This document shows, piece by piece, positions 4,786 through 11,481 of a stretch of DNA of 11,481 nt; within the stretch, counting starts at the first letter, position 1, and each line of letters opens with the position of its first letter. Source of the DNA: DATKSG01 sp035531775 (lineage in GTDB: Bacteria > Actinomycetota > Acidimicrobiia > Acidimicrobiales > UBA8190); contig DATKSG010000086.1 in assembly GCA_035531775.1 (NCBI GenBank), positions 1-11,481 of the forward strand, given 5' to 3'. The notes under the pieces were generated by a model. That model saw nothing but the letters and a program-made list of their open reading frames with translations. It searched no databases and had not been told where the DNA came from. The position numbers and the translations under genes were made by a program.

Positions 4786-7700
4786 ATGGCGACTCTCGAC
4801 CTCCACCCGGCCGTGGCCCGGTGGTTCGCCCGGCGCTTCCCCGACGGCCCCACCGAGCCCCAGGCTCGGGGATGGCCCCTCATCGCCGCCGGCGGCGACA
4901 CGCTGGTGGCCGCCCCCACCGGCTCGGGCAAGACCCTGACCGGCTTCCTGGTGGCCATCGACGCCCTGTACCGGGCGCACGACGAGGGCCGCGACGGGCA
5001 CGGCGCTACGCGTGTGGTCTACGTCTCGCCGTTGAAGGCGTTGGCCGTGGACATCCACCAGAACCTCGAACGCCCACTGGCCGAGATCGCTGCGGTGGCT
5101 GCCGAGCTCGGTCGCAGCGCACCTGCCATCACCCTGGCCGTGCGCACCGGCGACACCCCGCCCGGGGCGCGCGCCGCCATGCTCAAGCACCCACCCACCT
5201 TTCTGGTCACCACGCCCGAGAGCCTGTACCTCCTCGTCACCGCCGGTCGCAGCCGCGCCGCTCTCAGCCAGGTGCAGACCGTGATCGTGGACGAGATCCA
5301 CGCCCTGGCGCGCGACAAGCGCGGCTCACACCTGGCGCTCACCTTGGAGCGCCTCGAGCACCTCCAGGCCGGAGCTCGACCGCAGCGCATCGGCCTGTCG
5401 GCCACCCAGCGCCCCATCGAGCAGACGGCTCGGCTGCTCACCGGCGTGGGGCCGGGACGACGGACCGACATCGTCGACTGCGGACATGCCCGGCGCCTCG
5501 ACGTGCGCATCGAGCTCCCGGGCACCGAGCTCGGGGCGGTGGCCTCCACCGAGCAGTTCGGCGAAGTGATCGACCAGATCGCTGCCCACGTGGCCGAGCA
5601 CCGCACCACGCTCGTGTTCGTGAACACCAGGCGCATGTCCGAGCGCCTGGCCCACCTGCTCGGCGAACGGCTCGGGCCCGACTGCGTGGCGGCTCACCAC
5701 GGCAGCCTGTCCAAGGACCGCCGCCAAAGGGTGGAGACTCGCCTTCGCGGCGGGGATCTGCGGGCGCTGGTGGCCACCGCCTCGCTCGAGCTGGGCATCG
5801 ACATCGGCCCGGTGGAGCTCGTGTGCCAGGTCGGATCGCCGCGCGCCATCGCCACCTTCCTCCAGCGCGTGGGGCGCTCCAACCACTCGCGCCGGGGCAC
5901 GCCCGAGGGCATCCTCTACCCGCTCACGCGCGACGAGCTGGTGGAGTGCGCCGCCTTGCTGGCCGCCGTTCGGGCGGGCCGGCTCGACGCCACCCACCCG
6001 CCGGTGGCGCCGCTCGACATTCTGGCCCAGCAGGTGGTGGCCGAGGTGGCCGGAGCGGAGGAGTGGACCGAAGACGGCCTCTTCGACCTGGCCCGGGCGG
6101 CCGCCCCCTACGGCGACCTCGACCGGGCCGACTTCGACGCCGTGGTCGAACTGGCCAGCGAGGGCATCACCACCGGCCGGGGCAAGCGCATGGCCTACCT
6201 GCACCGCGACGGCATCCACGGCGTGCTGCGACCGCGTCGTGGGGCGCGCCTGGCCGCCTTGACCAGCGGTGGAGCCATTCCCGAGGTGGGTGACTACCGC
6301 GTGGTGGCCGAGCCCGATGACGTGCCCATCGGCACCGTGAACGAGGACTTCGCCATCGAGTCGATGGTGGGCGACGTGTTCCTGCTCGGCACCCACTCCT
6401 GGCAGGTGCGGCGCGTGACCCAGGGCGAGGTGCGGGTGACCGATGCCCATGGCGCGCACCCCACCATTCCGTTCTGGGTCGGGGAGGCCCCGAGCCGCAC
6501 CGCCGAGCTGTCGGAAGAAGTGTCGGCCTTGCGAGCCCTGGTGGCCGAGGCCCTCGGTGCCGGGGGGCGCCAGCGAGCCCTCGACACCGTTGTTGAGCAT
6601 TGTGGGCTCAGCCCCGACGACGCCGGCCAGCTCGTCGACTATCTGGCCGCCGGCCTGGGCCAGCTGGGCGTGCTGCCGACCCAGGACCACATCGTCTTCG
6701 AGCGCTTCTTCGACGAGGCCGGCGGCATGCAGCTGGTGGTACACGCTCCCTTCGGCGGTCGGGTCAACCGCGCCTTCGGCCTGGCGCTGCGCAAGCGCTT
6801 CTGCGCCACCTTCGACTTCGAGCTCCAGGCCGCCGCCGACGACGATGCCGTGGTCCTCTCGCTCGGACCCCAACACAGCTTCGGCCTTTCGAGCGCGGCG
6901 GCGTTGCTTCGCTCGGAGACCGCCGAGCAGGTGCTGACCCAGGCCGTGCTGGCCTCGCCCATGTTCACGTCGCGCTGGCGCTGGAACCTGAGCCGGTCCT
7001 TGGCCATCTTGCGGTTCAAAGGCGGCAAGCACAACCCGCTGCCCATCCAGCGCATGGAGGCCGACGACCTGATGGCGGCGGTGTTCCCGGCCCTGGCCGC
7101 CTGCCAGGAGAACGTGGCTCCGGGCCCGGTGCCGGTTCCCGACCACATCCTGGTACGCCAGACGCTGCACGACTGCCTGCACGAGGCCATGGACGTGGAC
7201 GGGCTCGGTGACGTGCTGCGGCGCCTGGAAGCCGGGGACGTGGAGGCTCACTTCGTGGAGTCCACCGAGCCGTCGGTGCTGGCGCATGAGATCTTGAACG
7301 GCAAGCCCTACACGTTCCTCGACGACGCTCCCTTGGAGGAGCGCCGCACCCGCGCCGTGGCGCTGCGCCGCGGGCTGCCGCTCGCCCCCGAGGCTCTCGG
7401 GCGCCTAGACACCGACGCCATCGTCCGCGTGAGAGCCGAGGCGGCTCCCGACGTGCGGGGCCCCGAAGAGCTCCACGACCTGCTGTTGTCGGTGGTGGTG
7501 CTGCGGCCCGAGGGGCGGTGGCAAGCGTGGTGGGACGTCCTGGCCGCCGACGGGCGGGCCATGGCCACAGCCGTGGCCGGAGCCGCGGCCGGAGCAGCGC
7601 CTCAGGCCGGCGGTGGGCCGGGGCTCTGGTACGCCGCCGAACGCCGGGCCTTGGTGGAGGCGCTGTTCTCCGGTGCGGTGCACGGGGACCGGGCGGTGGA

Positions 7701-9063
7701 CGAGGACCAGGCGGTGGACGAGGACCAGGCGGTGGCCGAGGCCGTGCGCGGGCACCTCGACGTGTGCGGGCCGGTGACAGTGGGCGAGCTGACGGCCCGC
7801 ACCGGTCTGCGACCCTCTCGAGTGCAGGTGGGACTCGGGCGCCTCGAAGCCGAGGGCTTCGCCCTGCGCGGCCGGTTCGACCCGGCCGAGCCCGACGAGC
7901 AGTGGTGCGCCCGACGGTTGCTCGCTCGCATCCACGCCTACAGCCAGGCGCGGCTGCGACGCGACATCGAGCCGGTGAGCGCCCAGGACTTCATGCGCTT
8001 CCTGCTGCGATGGCAGCACGTGGAAGGCCAACGCCAGGGACGAGCCGGGGTGCTGGCCGTGATCGACCAGCTCCAGGGGTTCGAAGTGGCCGCCGGGGCC
8101 TGGGAGGAGGCGGTGCTCCCGGCCCGCATCGAGGCCTACCAGCCCCGCTGGCTCGAGGACCTGTGCCTATCGGGCGAGCTGGTGTGGGGACGCCTGGGCC
8201 TGCGGCCCACCGGGCCCGAGGGAACCGTGCGGCGGGGTGCGGCCACCCCGTCGAGGGCCACGCCCATCACCTTCGCCCTGCGCCAGGACCTGCAGTGGCT
8301 GCTCCAGGGGGCGCGAGGCAGCGGAAGGCCCGAAGAGCCCGCTCATGGCGCCGCGCTCGAGGTGCTCGAGGTGCTGCGGGCCAACGGGGCGCTGTTCCAT
8401 GCCGAGCTGCGCTCGCTGACCGGGCGGCTTCCGGTCGAGGTGGAGGAGGGCCTGTGGGACCTGGTGGCGCGCGGGCTGGTCACCGCCGATGGCTTCCAGG
8501 CCGTTCGATCGCTGTTGTCGGCGCGCCAGGCCTGGCACCGCCGCCACCGACAGGAGACGAGGCGGCGAGTCGGGGGCCGGCGGGCACCCACCGTGCGCCA
8601 GGGGGGAGAAGGCCGCTGGGCCCTGCTGTCGGCAGCCGGGACCGTGGAGGAGCCCGACGAGCTGGCCGAGCAGGTGGCCGGTCAGCTCCTAGCCCGATGG
8701 GGCGTGGTGTTCTGGGATCTAATGGCCAGGGAGAACCTGGCCATCGCCTGGCGTGACGTGCTGTGGGCCCTGCGCCGGCTCGAGGCGCGCGGCGTGGTCC
8801 GGGGCGGCCGGTTCGTTAGCGGATTCGCCGGGGAGCAGTACGCCCTGCCCGAGGCGGTCGATGAACTGCGCCGGGTGCGCCACCTCGAACGTGATGGCGC
8901 ACCGGTGATACTGAACGCCGCCGACCCGCTCAACCTGGTGGGCATCGTGCTGCCCGGCCCCCGGGTGCCGGCCGTGCGCACCAATCGGATCGTCTACCGC
9001 GACGGCGCGCTGGTGGAGAGCTCGGACGAGCCCGGCTCGGGTGCGCTAGACGTGGCACGCTGA
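4786..9063 (+). CDS. lhr: Lhr-family superfamily 2 ATP-dependent helicase, full length
   Basis: This 1425-residue protein is close to the about 1500 residues of mycobacterial and E. coli Lhr. Helicase motifs are in order: Walker A APTGSGKT (43-50), DEIH (169-172), SAT (205-207), TLVFVNTRR, AHHGSLSKDRRQRVE, ATASLELGIDIG, and motif VI QRVGRSNH (from 360). The Lhr-core continues with WRWNLSRSLAILRFKGGKHNPLP and FVESTEPSVLAHEILNGKPYTFLDD. The C-terminal region typical of bacterial long Lhr ends with ADPLNLVGIVLPGPRVPAVRTNRIVYRDG. Characterised mycobacterial Lhr is a DNA-dependent ATPase that tracks 3' to 5' and unwinds duplexes including RNA:DNA, and is linked to DNA damage responses. The frame is open back to 4468, but that stretch overlaps the opposing NTF2-like gene; the ATG at 4786 begins the conserved LHPAVARWFARRF helix. 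Its ribosome binding site is weak. Confidence 0.95.
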   Translation: MATLDLHPAVARWFARRFPDGPTEPQARGWPLIAAGGDTLVAAPTGSGKTLTGFLVAIDALYRAHDEGRDGHGATRVVYVSPLKALAVDIHQNLERPLAEIAAVAAELGRSAPAITLAVRTGDTPPGARAAMLKHPPTFLVTTPESLYLLVTAGRSRAALSQVQTVIVDEIHALARDKRGSHLALTLERLEHLQAGARPQRIGLSATQRPIEQTARLLTGVGPGRRTDIVDCGHARRLDVRIELPGTELGAVASTEQFGEVIDQIAAHVAEHRTTLVFVNTRRMSERLAHLLGERLGPDCVAAHHGSLSKDRRQRVETRLRGGDLRALVATASLELGIDIGPVELVCQVGSPRAIATFLQRVGRSNHSRRGTPEGILYPLTRDELVECAALLAAVRAGRLDATHPPVAPLDILAQQVVAEVAGAEEWTEDGLFDLARAAAPYGDLDRADFDAVVELASEGITTGRGKRMAYLHRDGIHGVLRPRRGARLAALTSGGAIPEVGDYRVVAEPDDVPIGTVNEDFAIESMVGDVFLLGTHSWQVRRVTQGEVRVTDAHGAHPTIPFWVGEAPSRTAELSEEVSALRALVAEALGAGGRQRALDTVVEHCGLSPDDAGQLVDYLAAGLGQLGVLPTQDHIVFERFFDEAGGMQLVVHAPFGGRVNRAFGLALRKRFCATFDFELQAAADDDAVVLSLGPQHSFGLSSAAALLRSETAEQVLTQAVLASPMFTSRWRWNLSRSLAILRFKGGKHNPLPIQRMEADDLMAAVFPALAACQENVAPGPVPVPDHILVRQTLHDCLHEAMDVDGLGDVLRRLEAGDVEAHFVESTEPSVLAHEILNGKPYTFLDDAPLEERRTRAVALRRGLPLAPEALGRLDTDAIVRVRAEAAPDVRGPEELHDLLLSVVVLRPEGRWQAWWDVLAADGRAMATAVAGAAAGAAPQAGGGPGLWYAAERRALVEALFSGAVHGDRAVDEDQAVDEDQAVAEAVRGHLDVCGPVTVGELTARTGLRPSRVQVGLGRLEAEGFALRGRFDPAEPDEQWCARRLLARIHAYSQARLRRDIEPVSAQDFMRFLLRWQHVEGQRQGRAGVLAVIDQLQGFEVAAGAWEEAVLPARIEAYQPRWLEDLCLSGELVWGRLGLRPTGPEGTVRRGAATPSRATPITFALRQDLQWLLQGARGSGRPEEPAHGAALEVLEVLRANGALFHAELRSLTGRLPVEVEEGLWDLVARGLVTADGFQAVRSLLSARQAWHRRHRQETRRRVGGRRAPTVRQGGEGRWALLSAAGTVEEPDELAEQVAGQLLARWGVVFWDLMARENLAIAWRDVLWALRRLEARGVVRGGRFVSGFAGEQYALPEAVDELRRVRHLERDGAPVILNAADPLNLVGIVLPGPRVPAVRTNRIVYRDGALVESSDEPGSGALDVAR
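7693..7735 (+). repeat. 18-bp in-frame tandem repeat within lhr
   Basis: Two identical 18-bp copies (7693-7710, 7711-7728) plus seven bases of a third encode AVDEDQ repeats. They fall in an acidic linker between the Lhr core and a winged-helix-like segment (AEAVRGHLDVCGPVTVGELTARTGL), and would change length by whole hexapeptides without breaking the frame. Confidence 0.75.
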
Positions 9064-9085
9064 GGTCCGCCAACGAGGAGGGGTC

Positions 9086-9727
9086 ATGCAGACATCGGTG
9101 GACACGGCGACGGTCGACTCGCGCTGGTATCCCGCCCAACCCCCCGAGTCGCCGTCACCCTCCCCATGGGCCAAAGCCAAGGATTCCCTCGACCGTCGGG
9201 TCCGGGCCATGCACGCGCTGTGGCTCGAGGCCATGCACACCATGGACGCGCTGGCCGTGAACACCTGCGAAAGGCCCGGCGTGCTGCCCATCGCCTTTTC
9301 GTTACACCATCAGGTGCGCTTAGAGGACGGCTGCCTCTTCCTGCTCGGCGCCGAGCCGCCACTGTGGGGAGAGTGGCACGAGCGATGCCGGGTGGCGGTA
9401 GACGACATCGGCAAGGACACCACCGTGGCGCAAATGGAGCGCCAGCAGATCGGGAACTACGACGCCTTCTGCGCCTATGCCCGTGAGGTCTACGCCCGCA
9501 CCGAGCGCTGGCTGGGACAGCTCGAGCCCGACCGCCTCGGCGACGTGTTGTTCGACGGCGCCTATCCCCAGTTCATCGCCAACGCCTTCATCCACCGCGT
9601 AGTGCGTGACGAGACGGTGCTCTTGGTCGACGCCTTGGAATGCTGGGTCTACCAGCACGGCCTGCGGCACATGGGCGAGGTGGAGCACGCCCGGGCTCTG
9701 GTAGGCCTGGGCGGCCTCACCTCGTAG
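9086..9727 (+). CDS. DinB-superfamily four-helix-bundle protein
   Basis: The 213-residue product starts 22 bases after the lhr stop, behind GAGGAGGGG (9075-9083). Histidines sit where DinB-like proteins place their metal ligands: HH at 74-75 in a helix (FSLHHQVRLEDGC), H170 in NAFIHRVVRDE, and H195 in GLRHMGEVEHARALVGLGG. This last element is close to the H-x-GE-I/V-x-x-x-RGLLGL pattern at the C-terminus of the family. The first 28 residues are proline- and serine-rich and look disordered. DinB-like proteins include metal-dependent thiol transferases and damage-induced proteins of unknown activity; no substrate can be proposed here. Probable co-transcription with lhr would be compatible with a stress role, but that is inference. 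The family call rests on these short motifs. Confidence 0.6.
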   Translation: MQTSVDTATVDSRWYPAQPPESPSPSPWAKAKDSLDRRVRAMHALWLEAMHTMDALAVNTCERPGVLPIAFSLHHQVRLEDGCLFLLGAEPPLWGEWHERCRVAVDDIGKDTTVAQMERQQIGNYDAFCAYAREVYARTERWLGQLEPDRLGDVLFDGAYPQFIANAFIHRVVRDETVLLVDALECWVYQHGLRHMGEVEHARALVGLGGLTS

Positions 9728-9730
9728 GGG

Positions 9731-10270
9731 TCAGCTGACCTGGAGGAGGTCGACGATGAAGATGAGCGTGTCGTTGGAGGCGATACCGGGCCCCGGCGAC
9801 GTGGCCCCGTAGGCCAACGACGGCGGGATGATGAGCTCACGCCGGCCACCGACCTTCATGCCGGCCACGCCTTCGTCCCAGCCGGCGATCACCTGGTGGA
9901 CGCCCAACTGGAACGACAGCGGCTGTCCCCGGTCCCACGAGGCGTCGAACTGCTTCTTCGACGAGTAGGAGACGCCCACGTACTGCACCGACACGGTGGC
10001 GCCGGCCTGGGCCGTGGCCCCGGTGCCGACAATGAGGTCGTGGGTCTCCAAGGTGGTGGGCGGAGGTCCCGACGGCACCACCACGGTGGGCTTGGTCCCC
10101 CAGGTACCCACGGGCGACCACTGGGAGCCGCTCGCCCTCGACCCGCTGTTGCTGCTGCCGCTGGTGCTGCTGCAGGCGGCGGCCACCATCGGGAACAGGA
10201 CGGCCGTGATCAGGAGCCTGGCCACCAAGGGAGCACGGGCCGGGCGCGGGGTTCGAGGCGAGAGGTGCAC
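9731..10270 (-). CDS. FKBP-type peptidyl-prolyl cis-trans isomerase, predicted lipoprotein
   Basis: This 179-residue protein starts at a GTG (CAC at 10268-10270). Its N-terminus is that of an exported lipoprotein: a basic region (PRTPRPARAPLVAR), a hydrophobic core (LLITAVLFPMVA), and a lipobox-like AAAC with Cys33 as the probable lipidated residue. A Ser/Gly-rich linker follows. The FKBP domain occupies about 76-179, with VSVQYVGVSYSSKKQFDASWDRGQPLSFQLG, VIAGWDEGVAGMKVGGRRELIIPPSLAYG and a closing NDTLIFIVDLLQV strand, so it is complete. It should catalyse proline isomerisation and assist folding of secreted proteins outside the membrane. It begins 11 bases after the gpsA stop, suggesting one transcript. 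A shorter start at the in-frame TTG or GTG fifteen codons on would lose the basic region. Confidence 0.9.
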   Translation of the reverse strand: MHLSPRTPRPARAPLVARLLITAVLFPMVAAACSSTSGSSNSGSRASGSQWSPVGTWGTKPTVVVPSGPPPTTLETHDLIVGTGATAQAGATVSVQYVGVSYSSKKQFDASWDRGQPLSFQLGVHQVIAGWDEGVAGMKVGGRRELIIPPSLAYGATSPGPGIASNDTLIFIVDLLQVS

Positions 10271-10281
10271 GAGCGGGGACC

Positions 10282-11271
10282 CTACCCCGGGTCGAGCTCG
10301 TGTCCGGCCGGGGTAAGGCCCCAGTAGGAGTCCGACGGGGCGATCTCTCCCCGCACCACCTGGTCGATCGTCCGGCAGATGGGCAGCTCGAGCCCGTAGC
10401 GATCGGCCAGCTCGAGCACCAGCACGGCGGTGTGCACGCCCTCGGCCACCATGTGCATGCCGGCCAGGATCTCCTCGAGCCGGCGACCCTGGCCCAGCTG
10501 CTCCCCCACGGCCCGGTTGCGGCTGTGGGGGCTCATGCAGGTGGCTATGAGGTCCCCCATGCCGGCCAACCCGGCAAAGGTCACCGGGGATGCCCCCATG
10601 GCCACGCCCAGGCGGGTCAGCTCGGCCAGCCCCCGTGACATCACAGCGGCGCGGGTGTTGTCACCCACCCCGAGGCCCTCGCCGATGCCGGCGGCGATGG
10701 CCACCACGTTCTTGAGTGCGCCGCCTATCTCGCAGCCGATGACGTCGTGGTTGACATAGACGCGGAACAGGCCTCGCGTCACCACCTTCTGGATGGCGGT
10801 GGCGACAGCCAGGTCCTCGGTGGCCACCACGGCGGCGGCGGCTTTGCCGGCCATGATCTCCCTGGCGATGTTGGGACCGGTGAGGGCGGCTGCCGGGTGC
10901 CCGGGCAGCACCTCCTTGATGATCTCGGTCATGCGCAGCAACGAGCCCTTCTCGAGCCCCTTGGCCAGACTGACCACCGGGATCCAGGGCCGGATAACCG
11001 GGGCCACCTCTTCGAGCACACCCCGGAACCCGGACGTTGGCACACCCACCACCAGCAAGTCGGCGTCGGCCACGGCCTGCTCCAGGTCGGAGGTGGCGGC
11101 CAGCTCGGCAGGAAGCTCACAACCGGGCAGGTACCGCGGGTTCAGGTGGTCTTCATGGACGGCCTTGGCCACCTCCGGGCTGCGGGCCCACAGGACCGTG
11201 GGATGGCGCGGCGCTATCAGCGACGCCATGGTCGTCCCCCACGACCCTCCTCCGAGGACCGACACGTGCAC
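10282..11271 (-). CDS. gpsA: NAD(P)-dependent glycerol-3-phosphate dehydrogenase
   Basis: GpsA reduces dihydroxyacetone phosphate to sn-glycerol 3-phosphate in the cytosol, feeding phospholipid synthesis. The 329-residue product has the family's usual length. It shows the dinucleotide-binding GGGSWGT at 7-13, VVSLAKGLE with the conserved Lys104, TGPNIAREI at 131-139, the catalytic lysine Lys187 in GGALKNVVAIAAG, GDNTRAAVMSRG at 203-214, and GLAGMGDLIATC followed by SRNR. The GTG start is supported by a strong ribosome binding site nine bases upstream, and the first strand of the Rossmann fold begins at residue 2. It is the first gene of a probable two-gene transcript with the FKBP-type lipoprotein. 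Nothing about the sequence is unusual for a GpsA. Confidence 0.97.
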   Translation of the reverse strand: MHVSVLGGGSWGTTMASLIAPRHPTVLWARSPEVAKAVHEDHLNPRYLPGCELPAELAATSDLEQAVADADLLVVGVPTSGFRGVLEEVAPVIRPWIPVVSLAKGLEKGSLLRMTEIIKEVLPGHPAAALTGPNIAREIMAGKAAAAVVATEDLAVATAIQKVVTRGLFRVYVNHDVIGCEIGGALKNVVAIAAGIGEGLGVGDNTRAAVMSRGLAELTRLGVAMGASPVTFAGLAGMGDLIATCMSPHSRNRAVGEQLGQGRRLEEILAGMHMVAEGVHTAVLVLELADRYGLELPICRTIDQVVRGEIAPSDSYWGLTPAGHELDPG

Positions 11272-11280
11272 GATCTTCGG

Positions 11281-11289
11281 CCTCCCTCC
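11281..11289 (-). promoter_or_regulatory. Ribosome binding site of gpsA
   Basis: On the minus strand this reads GGAGGGAGG, nine bases before the GTG at 11271, and fixes that codon as the start. Confidence 0.7.
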
Positions 11290-11361
11290 GGCGAGGGCTG
11301 CAACCTACCGGAACCGGCCGGGCCGGGGTCGACCGGCGTGCTGGGTTCACGGGGACGCCGC

Positions 11362-11481
11362 ATGGGTACGTGGGGAGCAACCGACCCGCCCACCTGTGAA
11401 GGCCCGCCTACCGATGAGAGCCCGCCCGCCTATGAGAGCCCGCCCGCCTATGAGAGCCCGCCCGCCGATGAAGGCCCGCCC
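11362..11481 (+). CDS. Partial open frame encoding PPAYES-type hexapeptide repeats
   Basis: The ATG at 11362 opens a frame that stays open for 40 codons to the right edge. It encodes MGTWGATD followed by the hexapeptides PPTCEG, PPTDES, PPAYES, PPAYES, PPADEG and a sixth beginning PP. A GGGGA at 11351-11355 is a possible weak ribosome binding site, and an in-frame GTG at 11338 is an alternative start. Proline-rich, acidic N-termini like this often precede membrane or secretory domains in actinobacterial proteins, but no such domain is in view. The frame is supported by phase: the 18-bp repeat unit is a whole number of codons and the substitutions leave the Pro-Pro and Glu positions intact. 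The repeat could also be non-coding, so the call is tentative. It is divergent from gpsA. Confidence 0.4.
   Translation, partial: MGTWGATDPPTCEGPPTDESPPAYESPPAYESPPADEGPP
11385..11481 (+). repeat. 18-bp tandem repeat array running off the right edge
   Basis: Units start at 11385, 11403, 11421, 11439, 11457 and 11475 (partial). The core is CCCGCC followed by CACC, TACC or CGCC and then a (T/G)(A/G)TGA(G/A)(A/G)G tail. Units three and four are identical and the outer ones diverge, the usual pattern of an array growing from its middle. The copies are contiguous with no spacers. Confidence 0.9.

Noticed and set aside
5326..7287. Long minus-strand open frame of 653 codons opposite lhr
   Set aside because: It mirrors lhr, which has a full set of helicase motifs. 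Its translation is His/Gly/Arg-rich with no recognisable domain, as expected for antisense frames in high-GC genes.
11385..11481. Short repeats at the right edge as a CRISPR array
   Set aside because: The 18-bp units are directly contiguous with no spacers, and no cas gene is in the window.

Overview
The window reads as a chromosomal segment of a high-GC actinomycete-type bacterium. Support comes from the strongly G/C-biased third codon positions, frequent GTG starts, and a full-length Lhr-type giant helicase with its C-terminal region, together with thiolase-like/DUF35, DinB-like and SnoaL-like genes. An Acidimicrobiia-like or other uncultured actinobacterial source is my guess; no rRNA or other marker in the window fixes it. 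There is no tRNA, rRNA, CRISPR array or insertion sequence that I can see.

Layout. (1) Bases 1-1539: the 3' part of a thiolase-superfamily gene, cut by the left edge, overlaps by 4 bases a DUF35 zinc-ribbon/OB-fold gene. The two products probably form a complex acting on acyl-CoA or related substrates. (2) Bases 1546-2624: a compact toxin-antitoxin module, made of a tandem-repeat operator, a ParD-like antitoxin, a possible six-codon coupling minicistron and a zeta-type P-loop toxin. Its base composition looks lower in GC than its neighbours. (3) Bases 2655-4713: a SnoaL/NTF2-like gene (minus) faces away from a periplasmic-binding-protein-fold gene (plus) that has no signal peptide, and a second NTF2-like gene (minus) converges on it. 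The divergent promoter gap holds 19-bp tandem dyads. The convergent gap is filled with 35/17-bp repeats that look like copies of gene 3' ends. (4) Bases 4786-9727: lhr followed 22 bases later by a DinB-superfamily gene. (5) Bases 9731-11271 (minus): gpsA, then an exported FKBP-type prolyl isomerase lipoprotein 11 bases downstream. (6) Bases 11362-11481: an open frame running off the right edge that encodes hexapeptide repeats of the PPAYES type, probably the proline-rich N-terminus of another protein.

Most genes are ordinary metabolic or housekeeping types. The less explained parts are the two sets of tandem dyad repeats upstream of genes, the minicistron in the toxin-antitoxin operon, the signal-less binding protein between two NTF2-like genes, the duplicated 3' gene ends, and the hexapeptide-repeat coding start at the right edge.
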